DNA of 64,000 nt, from assembly GCF_042646165.1 (NCBI RefSeq), contig NZ_JBHRTC010000004.1; one strand, 5' to 3'. The stretch's first letter is position 1; each line of letters starts with the position of its first letter. Positions 19,219-29,077 of the stretch are shown here, piece by piece. Position numbers and translations under genes: made by a program. The notes below the pieces were generated by a model. The model saw nothing but the letters and a program-made list of their open reading frames with translations. It was not told the DNA's origin and did not search any database. The stretch comes from Microbaculum marinum. GTDB taxonomy: Bacteria > Pseudomonadota > Alphaproteobacteria > Rhizobiales > Tepidamorphaceae.

Positions 19219-19923
19219 ATGACGGGCTTCGACGAACCGCCGCTGAAGCCTGACCCGGGAAATGCCGGCCATCGCCGGCGCCTGCGCGACCGCTTCCTGG
19301 AGGGCGGCGCGAACGCCATGCCGGACTACGAGCTGCTCGAGCTCGTCCTGTTCTCCGCGCTTCCGCGCATCAACACCAAGCCGCTCGCCAAGCGCCTGCT
19401 GGCGCGGTTCGGATCGTTTGCCGAGGTGATCGCGGCATCGCCGGACCGGCTGCGCGAGGTGGAGGGCGTCGGCGACCGGGTGGTCACCGACCTGAAGGTC
19501 ATCCAGGCGGCCGCCGAACGGCTGGCCCGCGGCAGCGTGCGCGGGCGCACGGTGCTGTCGTCGTGGTCGGCGGTGCTCGACTACTGCCGCACCGCAATGG
19601 CGTTCGCCGACAAGGAGCAGTTCCGGATCCTGTTCCTCGACAAGCGCAACGCGCTGATTTCCGACGAGGTGCAGCAGACCGGCACGGTCGACCATACGCC
19701 CGTGTACCCGCGCGAGGTGATAAAGCGGGCGCTGGAACTTTCGGCGACCGCGATCATCCTCGTCCACAACCACCCCAGCGGCGATCCCACCCCTTCCCGC
19801 GCCGACATCGAGATGACCAAGACGATCATGGAGATCGCCCAGCCGCTCGGCGTCACCGTGCACGACCACGTCATCGTGGGGCGCGACGGCCACGCCAGTC
19901 TGCGCGGCCTGAAGCTGATCTGA
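19219..19923 (+). CDS. radC: RadC family JAB-domain protein
   Basis: 234 aa. The N-terminal half has the helix-hairpin-helix region (HRRRLRDRFLEGG, FGSFAEVIAASPDRLREVEGVGD). The C-terminal JAB/MPN domain contains the zinc motif LVHNHPSGDPTPSRAD (HxHx7D) near residues 181-196. Historically called a DNA repair protein; actual activity is unresolved. It follows map by 13 bp, so it may be in the same transcript. Confidence 0.95.
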   Translation: MTGFDEPPLKPDPGNAGHRRRLRDRFLEGGANAMPDYELLELVLFSALPRINTKPLAKRLLARFGSFAEVIAASPDRLREVEGVGDRVVTDLKVIQAAAERLARGSVRGRTVLSSWSAVLDYCRTAMAFADKEQFRILFLDKRNALISDEVQQTGTVDHTPVYPREVIKRALELSATAIILVHNHPSGDPTPSRADIEMTKTIMEIAQPLGVTVHDHVIVGRDGHASLRGLKLI

Positions 19924-20050
19924 GGGGCCGATGCGAAGGGTTCGGGGCCCGTGACCGCCCATCAGCGCGAAGAGCAGCGCGATCCGCTGAGAGATATCTT
20001 CGAGGCTCGCGAGGACCCGGCATTGCCGCACGATGCATGCCGCTTGCAGA

Positions 20051-20074
20051 ATACATAAGTCTGTGCTTATGTAT
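20051..20074. promoter_or_regulatory. Perfect 9-bp-arm dyad, likely ArsR-family operator
   Basis: ATACATAAG-N6-CTTATGTAT is a perfect inverted repeat ending 4 bp before the ArsR-family start codon. AT-rich palindromes of this size overlapping the promoter or leader are the normal binding sites of ArsR/SmtB repressors, so autoregulation of the three-gene operon is the simplest reading. Confidence 0.75.
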
Positions 20075-20078
20075 TGGA

Positions 20079-20393
20079 ATGATCGGCAACGACATTTTCA
20101 AGGCGCTGGCCGACCCGACGCGCCGGGCGATCTTCGAGAAGCTCGCCGCGGGGCAGATGAACGCGAGCGCCCTGCGCAGCGGCATGGAGATAAGCCAGCC
20201 CGCCATGTCGCAGCACCTTGCGGTGCTGCGCGGCGCGGGCCTGGTGCGCGAGGAGCGGCAGGGCCGTTACGTCAACTACGAGGTCGATCCCGCCGGCCTG
20301 GCGCAGATCGCCCAATGGCTGTCGAAGTACCGTGCCTACTGGCCGCAACAGATCGAGGCACTGAAGGACCTGCTGAGGGAGATGGACACGTGA
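20079..20393 (+). CDS. ArsR-family transcriptional regulator
   Basis: 104-aa winged-helix repressor. FKALADPTRRAIFEKLAAG (residues 7-25) is the classic ArsR N-terminus, the recognition helix is in EISQPAMSQHLAVLRGAGLV, and the wing is ERQGRYVNYEVD. There are no Cys residues at all, so a metal site of the ELCVCDL type is absent; this belongs to the non-metal group that pairs with SRPBCC proteins. It overlaps the SRPBCC gene by GTGA (20390-20393). A 24-bp perfect palindrome lies directly upstream. Confidence 0.93.
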   Translation: MIGNDIFKALADPTRRAIFEKLAAGQMNASALRSGMEISQPAMSQHLAVLRGAGLVREERQGRYVNYEVDPAGLAQIAQWLSKYRAYWPQQIEALKDLLREMDT

Positions 20394-20752
20394 GCGATAT
20401 CCCGGCCATTGAACCGTGCGCGGACGAACTGGTGTTCGAGAGCGACCTCGATGCGCCGCCGGAAAAGGTCTGGCGCGCCGTGACCACCCCCGAGCTCCGG
20501 GAACGCTGGCTGACCGGCACGCGGACGGACCCCGAGCCGATCTCGACGACACCCGGCGAAGAGGTCGCCTTTCGCCTGCGCGACGACGCCCCGCCGTATC
20601 TGGAAAGCACCGTCGTCTTCCAGCTGCGCCGCGGCGCGCTCGGACAGGGAACCCGGCTGACGATCATCCACCGGCTGACCGACCCTCGCCTGGTTCCCCG
20701 GACACCGGCCGCCGCCAACAGCAACCTGAGCTGCCGTCTGCGCGCCGCCTGA
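20390..20752 (+). CDS. SRPBCC (START/AHSA1-like) domain protein
   Basis: 120 aa starting at GTG within the arsR stop. FESDLDAPPEKVWRAVTTPELRERWL is the typical N-terminal strand-helix of AHSA1-like SRPBCC proteins; hydrophobic-ligand binding or Hsp90-activator-like roles are known in the superfamily. It is a little shorter than the usual 140-160 aa, with a non-helical tail (PRTPAAANSNLSCRLRAA) that may mark a truncated C-terminus. It is the middle gene of an ArsR-SRPBCC-ClpP operon. Confidence 0.85.
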   Translation: MSDIPAIEPCADELVFESDLDAPPEKVWRAVTTPELRERWLTGTRTDPEPISTTPGEEVAFRLRDDAPPYLESTVVFQLRRGALGQGTRLTIIHRLTDPRLVPRTPAAANSNLSCRLRAA

Positions 20753-20793
20753 CGCCTCGGGCCCACCGATCATCACAGCAAGGAAGCTCGCCG

Positions 20794-21399
20794 ATGCGCG
20801 ACACGCTGCAACTCGTCCCGATCGTCGTCGAGCAGTCCAGCCGCGGCGAGCGATCCTTCGACATCTACTCGCGGCTGCTGCGCGAGCGCATCATCTTCCT
20901 GAACGGCGAGGTCAACGACGCGCTCTCGGCAACGGTATGCGCGCAACTGCTGTTCCTGGAGGCCGAGAACCCCAAGAAGCCGATCCATCTCTACATCAAC
21001 TCGCCGGGCGGCGTCGTCACCAGCGGCTTTGCCATGTACGACACCATGCAGTTCATACGCGCGCCGGTTCACACCCTGTGCATGGGCACCGCGCGCTCGA
21101 TGGGGTCCTTCCTGCTGATGGCCGGCGAGCCAGGCCACCGCGCCGCGCTGCCCAATGCCAGCCTGCACGTCCACCAGCCGCTCGGCGGCTTCCAGGGCCA
21201 GGCCTCCGACATCCAGATCCAGGCCGAGGAGATGCTGCGCACGAAGCGGCGCATCCTCGCCCTCTACGCGGAGCATTGCGGACGGAGCTACGCCGACGTG
21301 GAAAGGGCGCTCGACCGCGACCGCTTCCTCACCGCGGCGGAGGCCGTCGAGTGGGGCCTGATCGACCGCGTTCTGGACAAGGCCGAGCGCGCGGCCTGA
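20794..21399 (+). CDS. clpP: ClpP-family serine protease (secondary paralogue)
   Basis: 201 aa; the catalytic triad is intact: Ser102 in GTARSMGSF, His127 in SLHVHQPLGG and Asp176 in LDRDRFLTAAEA. INSPGGVVTSG (oxyanion region) and the handle helix (QIQAEEMLRTKRRI) are present. No clpX, clpA or tig is nearby, unlike the housekeeping clpP locus, so this is likely an accessory ClpP controlled by the ArsR regulator encoded two genes upstream. The ribosome site is AAGGAAG. The SRPBCC gene ends 41 bp upstream. Confidence 0.93.
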   Translation: MRDTLQLVPIVVEQSSRGERSFDIYSRLLRERIIFLNGEVNDALSATVCAQLLFLEAENPKKPIHLYINSPGGVVTSGFAMYDTMQFIRAPVHTLCMGTARSMGSFLLMAGEPGHRAALPNASLHVHQPLGGFQGQASDIQIQAEEMLRTKRRILALYAEHCGRSYADVERALDRDRFLTAAEAVEWGLIDRVLDKAERAA

Positions 21400-21448
21400 C
21401 CCCCGCCGCCCCTGGCGACCGGAACCATTCCACCGCTGCCGCATTATC

Positions 21449-21471
21449 GGGCAGTGGGGAAGATTCTGCCC
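21449..21471. promoter_or_regulatory. Dyad GGGCAG-N11-CTGCCC upstream of sigma-54 promoter
   Basis: A perfect 6-bp-arm inverted repeat with 11-bp spacer centred about 77 bp upstream of the -12 element at 21536. Enhancer sites for sigma-54 activators are inverted repeats of this scale and distance. It does not match the NtrC (GCAC-N-GTGC) or NifA (TGT-N10-ACA) consensus, so the activator is unknown. It could instead form an RNA hairpin at the end of the clpP transcript, but no U-tract follows. Confidence 0.45.
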
Positions 21472-21524
21472 AAATCGCTATCGCCGGACGGCGCGAACGC
21501 ATCCGCGCTCACGCAAAAAGCCCG

Positions 21525-21539
21525 TGGCACGATCATTGC
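21525..21539 (+). promoter_or_regulatory. Sigma-54 (-24/-12) promoter of the Anbu operon
   Basis: TGGCACG-ATCA-TTGC matches the RpoN consensus TGGCACG-N4-TTGC exactly, including the invariant GG and GC dinucleotides with correct spacing. The predicted start is about 12 bp downstream (near 21550), giving a leader of about 55 nt before the ATP-grasp gene at 21607. Confidence 0.8.
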
Positions 21540-21606
21540 GGATGAGAAATCGTCGCGCGATACTATCCGTCAAACGGGCTCCTGAGGGAGCGGGCCAGGG
21601 GAGGAC

Positions 21607-23028
21607 ATGGGGACCGAATTCTTCGACGAGATGCGCAGTTCGATCGAAGGCTGCCGCGAACCCTATCGCGGCCTGGCCGAATGGCTCGAGGGGATACCCG
21701 ACGACCTGATCGAACAGCGCCGCAGCGAGGCGGAACTGCTGTTCCGGCGCATCGGCATCACGTTCGCCGTCTATGGCGAGGCGCGCTCCGAGGAGCGCAT
21801 CATCCCCTTCGACGTGGTTCCCCGGATCATCACCGGGACCGAGTGGGGGCGGATGGCGGAAGGGCTGGAGCAGCGCGTAAAGGCGATCAACGCCTTCCTC
21901 GCAGATATCTACTCCAACCAGGAAATCCTCAAGGCCGGGATCCTGCCGGCCGAGCTGATCTTCGCCAACCCGGCGTTCAGGCCGGAAATGATGGGCCGCA
22001 AGATCCGCGGCGACGTCTACGTTCCGATCGCCGGCATCGACATCGTCCGCGTCGACGCCGACACGTTCTACGTGCTGGAGGACAACGCCCGCACGCCGTC
22101 GGGCGTCTCCTACATGCTCGAGGACCGGGAAGTGATGATGCTGCTCTTCCCGGAGCTGTTTTCCCGATACAACGTGCGCCCGGTCGAGAACTATCCCGAA
22201 GAGCTGCTGGCGACGCTGCAGTCGATCGCGCCGGAGAACGCGCCCCGCGAGCCGACCATAGCGCTGCTCACTCCCGGCCCCTTCAACAGCGCCTTCTACG
22301 AGCACAGCTTCCTGGCCGACAAGGTCGGCATCGAGCTGGTGGAAGGGCACGATCTGGTGGTGCGCGACAACTTCGTCTACATGCGCACGACCCAGGGCCT
22401 GCAGCAGGTCGACGTGATCTACCGGCGCGTCGACGACGACTTCATCGATCCCCTCACCTTCCGGCCCGACTCGGCGCTCGGCGTCGCCGGCCTGATGTCT
22501 GTTTACGAAGCCGGCAACGTCTCGCTCGCCAACGCGGTGGGGACCGGCATCGCCGACGACAAGGCGATCTACAGCTACATGCCGGAGATCCTGAAGTTCT
22601 ACCTGGGCGAGGAACCGATCCTGAAGAACGTCCCGACGCATCGCTGCCGCGAGCCAGAGGCGCTGTCCTACGTGCTCGACAACCTCGCCGAACTCGTCGT
22701 CAAGGAGGTGCACGGCTCCGGCGGCTACGGCATGCTGGTCGGCCCGACCGCCGACCGGAAGACGCGGGAGGAGTTCGCCGCCAAGCTGAAGGAGGAACCG
22801 GAAAACTACATCGCCCAGCCGACGCTTGCGCTGTCGACCTGCCCGACCTGGGTGGAGAGCGGCCTGGCGCCGCGCCATGTCGACCTGCGTCCCTTCGTGC
22901 TGACGGGAACGGACAAGGTCCGCATCGTGCCCGGCGGGCTGACGCGGGTCGCGCTGCGCGAAGGCTCGCTGGTGGTCAACTCGAGCCAGGGCGGCGGCAC
23001 AAAGGACACCTGGGTGATCAATGGCTGA
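21607..23028 (+). CDS. Circularly permuted ATP-grasp protein of the Anbu operon
   Basis: 473 aa, DUF404/DUF407-type (circularly permuted ATP-grasp). Recognisable segments are RIGITFAVYGEARSEERIIPFD near residues 49-70, RGDVYVPIAGIDIVRVD, LEDNARTPSGVSYMLEDR (metal/ATP region) and KEVHGSGGYGMLVGP near the C-terminus. The family is predicted to form amide bonds between amino acids or peptides; the product is unknown. GGGGAGGAC precedes the ATG. It is the first gene of a four-gene operon with alpha-E, transglutaminase and Anbu genes. Confidence 0.92.
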   Translation: MGTEFFDEMRSSIEGCREPYRGLAEWLEGIPDDLIEQRRSEAELLFRRIGITFAVYGEARSEERIIPFDVVPRIITGTEWGRMAEGLEQRVKAINAFLADIYSNQEILKAGILPAELIFANPAFRPEMMGRKIRGDVYVPIAGIDIVRVDADTFYVLEDNARTPSGVSYMLEDREVMMLLFPELFSRYNVRPVENYPEELLATLQSIAPENAPREPTIALLTPGPFNSAFYEHSFLADKVGIELVEGHDLVVRDNFVYMRTTQGLQQVDVIYRRVDDDFIDPLTFRPDSALGVAGLMSVYEAGNVSLANAVGTGIADDKAIYSYMPEILKFYLGEEPILKNVPTHRCREPEALSYVLDNLAELVVKEVHGSGGYGMLVGPTADRKTREEFAAKLKEEPENYIAQPTLALSTCPTWVESGLAPRHVDLRPFVLTGTDKVRIVPGGLTRVALREGSLVVNSSQGGGTKDTWVING

Positions 23029-23067
23029 AACGACACCAACTAGCGGGACCCGGGGGGCCGTCGAGGC

Positions 23068-24009
23068 GTGCTGAGCCGGACCGCCGACAATCTGTTCTGG
23101 ATGTCGCGCTACGTGGAGCGGGCCGAGAACGTCGCCCGCATCCTGCACGCGGCGTCGCGCATGGCGAACATTCCGGGCAACGACGACGGCCTGACCAACG
23201 AGTGGCAGTCGGCGCTGGCCGCGTCGGCGAGCACTCACGCGTTCGAGGAGACGGGCAAGGATCCGACCGCGGAGAACGTCTTCGAGTTCTTGGCATTCTC
23301 GGATGCCAATCCCTCCTCGATCCGCAACTGCCTGCGGTTTGCCCGCACCAACGCCCGTGCCGTTCGCGGCGCGCTGACGCTGGATACCTGGGAGGCGATC
23401 AACGGGGCCTGGCTGGAGCTTCACCGCTACCGCACCGACGACATCTCGCCGTCCGGGCTCAACCGCTTCGTCGCCTGGGTGAAGGAGGTATCGCTCCGGG
23501 TCGACGGATCGGCCTACCGCACCATGCTGCGCAACGACGCCTACTGGTTCTCGCGACTTGGCGTCTATCTCGAGCGGGCGGAGAACACCGCGCGCATCCT
23601 CGACGTGAAGTATCACGTCCTGCTGCCGGACACCGAACCTGTCGGCGGCGGCCTCGACTATTTCCAGTGGTCGGCGATCCTGCGCTCCGTGTCGGCGCTC
23701 ACCGCCTATCACTGGGTCTACCGGGATTCGTTCAAGCCGTGGCTGATCGCGGACCTGCTGATCCTGCGAGAGGAAATGCCCAGGTCGCTGGCAAGCTGCT
23801 ACGCCAACCTGTCGAACTTCCTCGACGAACTGGCCCGCACCTACGGGCGCCAGGGCGACAGCCAGCGGCAGGCACGCCGCGTCTACGCCCAGCTCCGCAA
23901 CGCCCGCACCGACGACATCTTCCAGAGCGGCCTGCACGAGTTCCTGGTCGAGTTCCTCGAAGAGAACAATCGCCTCGGCACCGCCATAACCGACCAATAC
24001 CTGATCTGA
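23068..24009 (+). CDS. Alpha-E domain protein (DUF403)
   Basis: 313 aa, almost entirely helical, with two similar halves: LSRTADNLFWMSRYVERAENVARIL at the N-terminus and AYWFSRLGVYLERAENTARILD near residue 155. The Y-x-E-R-A-E-N repeat is diagnostic of the alpha-E family, which occurs almost only with permuted ATP-grasp and transglutaminase genes. Start is GTG at 23068 (GGGGG upstream is weak); the family begins at this residue. Molecular role unknown; it may present a substrate to the ATP-grasp enzyme. Confidence 0.92.
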   Translation: MLSRTADNLFWMSRYVERAENVARILHAASRMANIPGNDDGLTNEWQSALAASASTHAFEETGKDPTAENVFEFLAFSDANPSSIRNCLRFARTNARAVRGALTLDTWEAINGAWLELHRYRTDDISPSGLNRFVAWVKEVSLRVDGSAYRTMLRNDAYWFSRLGVYLERAENTARILDVKYHVLLPDTEPVGGGLDYFQWSAILRSVSALTAYHWVYRDSFKPWLIADLLILREEMPRSLASCYANLSNFLDELARTYGRQGDSQRQARRVYAQLRNARTDDIFQSGLHEFLVEFLEENNRLGTAITDQYLI

Positions 24010-24022
24010 CGGGATCCCATCG

Positions 24023-24841
24023 ATGCGCATCCAAGTGCGGCACGAGACGGCCTATGAATACGCAACGCCAGCCAAGTACATCATCCAGAAGCTGCGCCTC
24101 TCGCCGCGCAGCCACGACGGCCAGCACGTGCGCCGCTGGCGGATCGAGGTCGACAAGGACTGCCGGCTCGTCGAGACCACCGATGCGTTCGGCAACGTCG
24201 TCCACAGCTTCACGCTGATGGGCCAGTTCGACTCGCTGTCCATTATCGTCGAGGGAGAAGTGGAAACGGAGGAGACGGCCGGGGTGATCCGCGGCACGGC
24301 CGAGCGCCTGCCGCTGGGCCTGTATCTACGCGAAACCAGCCTCACCGAACCCGACGAACAGATCGAAGCCTACGCCCGCAAGTTCCAGCGCCAGGACAAC
24401 GACCGCCTGCAGCTTCTCCACGACCTGCTGTCCGATCTGCACGCGCACATCACCTTCGATACGAACCGCACCGACAGCGGCACGACCGCCGCCGCCGCGT
24501 TCGAACTCCGGCATGGGGTCTGCCAGGACTTCGCGCACGTCTTCATCGCCGCGGCCCGGTCGCTCGGCATCCCGGCGCGCTACATCGGCGGCTATCTGGT
24601 GCAGTCGGACGGAACCGTCACCAGCGAAGCCGGCCACGCCTGGGCGGAGGCCTACGCGGGCGATCTCGGCTGGGTCGGATTCGATCCTTCGAACGGGGTA
24701 TGCACCACCGACGGCTACGTGCGGGTGGCGGTGGGGCTGGACTACCTGGGCGCAGCACCGGTGCGGGGCTCCCAGGTCGGAGGCCAGACAGAGACCCTCG
24801 GCGTCGCCGTACGCACGGAAAACATGTCTGCCCAGCAATAG
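24023..24841 (+). CDS. Transglutaminase-like cysteine protease family protein
   Basis: 272 aa. The N-terminal beta domain (MRIQVRHETAYEYATPA) precedes the transglutaminase core with catalytic triad Cys167 (GVCQDFAH), His205 (AGHAWAEAY) and Asp221 (GFDPSNG). No signal peptide, so cytoplasmic like the other operon products. Predicted to cleave or transfer peptide amides, perhaps reversing the ATP-grasp reaction. It follows the alpha-E gene by 13 bp, while the Anbu gene comes after 64 bp. Confidence 0.94.
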   Translation: MRIQVRHETAYEYATPAKYIIQKLRLSPRSHDGQHVRRWRIEVDKDCRLVETTDAFGNVVHSFTLMGQFDSLSIIVEGEVETEETAGVIRGTAERLPLGLYLRETSLTEPDEQIEAYARKFQRQDNDRLQLLHDLLSDLHAHITFDTNRTDSGTTAAAAFELRHGVCQDFAHVFIAAARSLGIPARYIGGYLVQSDGTVTSEAGHAWAEAYAGDLGWVGFDPSNGVCTTDGYVRVAVGLDYLGAAPVRGSQVGGQTETLGVAVRTENMSAQQ

Positions 24842-24905
24842 TGTCTATTCCCATCCGCGCGCCTGAAAGGCTATAAGCGCGAGATGGATTCTTACGGCGA
24901 TTCCA

Positions 24906-25649
24906 ATGACCTATTGCGTCGGCATTCTGGTTGACGATGGACTCGTGATGATCGGCGACACCCGTACCAACGCGGGCGTCGACAATATCGCCACATACCG
25001 GAAACTTCACGTTTTCGAACAGCCCGGCGAGCGGTTCGTGGCCGTCGCCTCCGCCGGCAACCTTGCCGCGAGCCAGGCAGTGCTCAGCCTGCTGACGGAA
25101 GGCATCGGCGATCCCGACAGCGACAACTTCGCGACGATCTGGACCCAGCCCAGCATGTTCAAGACCGCGCAGTTCGTCGGACGCGCGATCCGGGAGGTCT
25201 ACCAGTTCGACGGCAAGTCGCTCGAGCAGCAGCAGGCCGGATTCGACATCACCTTCCTGGTGGGCGGCCAGGTCAAGGGCGGCCAGCTGCGCCTGTTCAT
25301 GGTCTATGCGGCCGGCAATTTCATCGAGGCGACCAACGACACGCCCTATCTGCAGATCGGCGAGCACAAGTACGGAAAGCCGATCCTCGACAGGGCGATC
25401 CGGCACGACACCGGCCTGCAGGACGCGCTCAAGCTCGGCCTGATCTCGATGGATTCGACGATGCGCTCCAACCTCAGCGTCGGAATGCCGATCGATTTCG
25501 TGCTGTACCGCCGCGGCGCACTTCAGGCCGAACTGACCCACCGGATCGAGCCGGGGGAGCCCTACTTCCACGACCTGCAGGACCGCTGGTCGAACGCGCT
25601 GAAAGCCGCCCACAAGGCCATCCCGCGGCCGCCCTACGGCAACGGCTGA
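24906..25649 (+). CDS. anbu: Anbu, bacterial proteasome-related peptidase
   Basis: 247 aa, proteasome-beta-fold Ntn hydrolase of the Anbu type. After Met removal Thr2 becomes the N-terminal nucleophile (MTYCVGILVDDG); Asp18 in GDTRTNAG and Lys33 in TYRKLHVF correspond to the conserved active-site Asp and Lys. MVYAAGNFIEATNDTPYLQIGEHKYGKP is family-specific. Known Anbus form open-ring (lock-washer) assemblies; natural substrate unknown. Last gene of the sigma-54-linked operon. Confidence 0.95.
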   Translation: MTYCVGILVDDGLVMIGDTRTNAGVDNIATYRKLHVFEQPGERFVAVASAGNLAASQAVLSLLTEGIGDPDSDNFATIWTQPSMFKTAQFVGRAIREVYQFDGKSLEQQQAGFDITFLVGGQVKGGQLRLFMVYAAGNFIEATNDTPYLQIGEHKYGKPILDRAIRHDTGLQDALKLGLISMDSTMRSNLSVGMPIDFVLYRRGALQAELTHRIEPGEPYFHDLQDRWSNALKAAHKAIPRPPYGNG

Positions 25650-25703
25650 CCAGCCCCAGGGGCGACTCCGGCCGGACGGTGGTTCCGCTCGGCCGGAATG
25701 CAA

Positions 25704-25973
25704 TCAGTGCAACCCGTAGACGCCCTTGGCCTTGCGCCATTCGGTCGGGCCTACCAGCTTCTTGTGGCAGACCTTCACGGAATGGACCGGCCCATCGATT
25801 TCGCGGTCCCAGAAGTCGAGGAAACGGAAGAGCTCGGGAAAGTCCGGCGCCAGGTCGTAGTGCTGCCACAGGAATTCCTGAAGAATTGCGGGATGGTCCG
25901 GCAGGCGGTACAGGATGTTCGCCGTGGTCAAGCCGTATCCCTTCAACTGGGATTCGAATTCGATGGAAGCCAT
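25704..25973 (-). CDS. usg: Usg family protein
   Basis: 89-aa soluble protein with the motif pattern LKGYGLTTANILYRLPDHPAILQEFLWQHYDLAPDFPEL and RFLDFWDREIDGPVHSV of Usg proteins, a conserved alphaproteobacterial family of unknown function first noted near trp genes. ATG at 25973 is supported by CTGGAG 9 bp upstream; a GTG 27 bp further out is possible but less likely. It converges on the Anbu gene and is not obviously linked to the molybdenum genes behind it. Confidence 0.93.
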   Translation of the reverse strand: MASIEFESQLKGYGLTTANILYRLPDHPAILQEFLWQHYDLAPDFPELFRFLDFWDREIDGPVHSVKVCHKKLVGPTEWRKAKGVYGLH

Positions 25974-26116
25974 AAGCGTCTCCAGGTAGCCATCAAACAC
26001 GAAAAGTGTCGCAACGACTCAACGCCTTTGCAATATGCAAGTTCCTGATTAGCCTTGTAATTCAATATTTTAGCAGCAACTCCGGATGAGTGCTGACAGG
26101 CCGGCGTGCCGCTGCC

Positions 26117-27738
<1,622 letters not shown>

Positions 27739-27742
<4 letters not shown>

Positions 27743-28437
27743 GCCGCCTTCGCGGAGTCCGATCCGAGCCTGAGCGTCCCGGTGATCTGCGCCATGATCG
27801 CCACGGCGATCTCGGCGGGGCTCTGCGAGCCGATCGCCAGGCCGATGGGGGCGTGGATGCGGGCCAGTTGCGCCTCGGTGATGCCTTCAGCGGTCAGCCG
27901 CTCGACGCGACGGGCGTGCGTCTTGCGGCTGCCGAGCGCGCCGATATAGAAGCACTCCTTGCGGATCGCATGGATCAGACCGGGATCGTCGACCTTCGGA
28001 TCGTGGGTGAGCGCGCAGAAGGCCGTCCAGCGATCGACGCCGATCTCCGGCAGGACTTCGTCCGGCCATTCAGCGATCAGCCTGACATCGGGGAACCGGT
28101 CTTCGGTGGCAAACGCGGTGCGCGGGTCGACCACGGTGACGTCATAGCCCAGCCGACGGGCGATCGGCGCCAGTTCCTGACTGATATGCACCGCGCCGAC
28201 CAGCACGAGCTTGGCCGGCGGCACCAGCACGTTTGCGAAGCCGCCGCCCTCCTCCTCCTTCAGCGGACGGGAGCGGCCGGCGCGGACCAGCGCGTCATAG
28301 AGGTCGGGCCGATCCGAGCCCTCGATGTCCTCTTCGCGGATCAGCTTCTGGTCGCCCGTCGCGGTATCGGTGATCAGGATCACCGCCCGCCGGGCGGCGC
28401 GTTCGGCGTTCAGTTCGGCGAGAATATCGAGTTTCAC
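27739..28437 (-). CDS. XdhC-family protein, Rossmann half
   Basis: 232 aa. AKLVLVGAVHISQELAPIARRLGYDVTVVDPR (residues ~75-106) is the XdhC C-terminal Rossmann core, with FCALTHDPKVDDPGL and YIGALGSRKTHARR. XdhC proteins bind the molybdenum cofactor, assist its sulfuration and deliver it to the apo-hydroxylase. The N-terminal XdhC domain is encoded separately at 29077-29412, so the chaperone is split in two genes. A LysE-type gene ends 10 bp upstream. Confidence 0.92.
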
Positions 28438-28447
28438 GGCAAGCCCC

Positions 28448-29077
28448 TCACGTCCTGTCCATCGCCATCCGCGCCCCGAGACCGATCAGGATCGTCCCGC
28501 CGACGGCACGGGCAAAGCGCTGCGCCATCGTGCTCGCCTTCAGCCGGACCATCGCCGCCGACGCAACGAGGATCACCACGATGTCGGCGGAGGAGAAGGC
28601 AAGATTCACGATCGTGCCGAGCACCAGCAGCTGCGCCCATACCGGCAGGGCGGCCGCGGGATCGACGAACTGCGGGAGGAAGGCGACGAAGAAGATCGCC
28701 GTCTTCGGGTTGAGGATCTCCACCAGCATGCTGTCGACAAATGCCCGTGCCGGCGACCGCGAGGAAATCGCGACGGCAGGATTCTCGCCCCTCGCGCCGC
28801 GGATCATCGAGATGCCGAGCCAGACCAGGTATGCGGCACCGGCAAGCTTGATCGCCAGGTAGATCTCCGGCACCAGCCTCATCAGCGCCGCGAGACCGAG
28901 AACCGCCCCCAGCACGTGGACATAGCAGCCGACATGGATGCCGAGCGCCGCCATCAGTCCGCCGCGGCGGCCGCGCGCCAGCGTCTGCGCCGCCGTATAG
29001 AGCATCGCGGGTCCCGGCATGTAGGCGAAGATCGCGGTCGCCAGCGCGAATGCGACCAGGAGATCGGCGGACGGCAT
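28448..29077 (-). CDS. LysE/RhtB family exporter
   Basis: 209-aa inner-membrane protein with six hydrophobic segments and the family motif YMPGPAMLYTAAQTLARGRRGG (residues ~19-40), plus LNPKTAIFFVAFLPQFVD in the middle. Amino-acid or small-metabolite efflux is the usual role; substrate unknown. ATG at 29077 overlaps the TGA of the XdhC-like gene (TGATG); a GTG one codon earlier is also possible. Its position between the two XdhC half-genes is unexpected and may be incidental or functional. Confidence 0.9.
   Translation of the reverse strand: MPSADLLVAFALATAIFAYMPGPAMLYTAAQTLARGRRGGLMAALGIHVGCYVHVLGAVLGLAALMRLVPEIYLAIKLAGAAYLVWLGISMIRGARGENPAVAISSRSPARAFVDSMLVEILNPKTAIFFVAFLPQFVDPAAALPVWAQLLVLGTIVNLAFSSADIVVILVASAAMVRLKASTMAQRFARAVGGTILIGLGARMAMDRT

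Noticed and set aside
20079..20393. Metal-sensing ArsR (arsenic resistance)
   Set aside because: The protein has no cysteines and neighbours are SRPBCC and ClpP, not ars genes.
21478..24030. 850-codon minus-strand open frame opposite the ATP-grasp and alpha-E genes
   Set aside because: Its sequence is low-complexity R/G/A/D-rich with no family, while the plus strand has two well-defined proteins.
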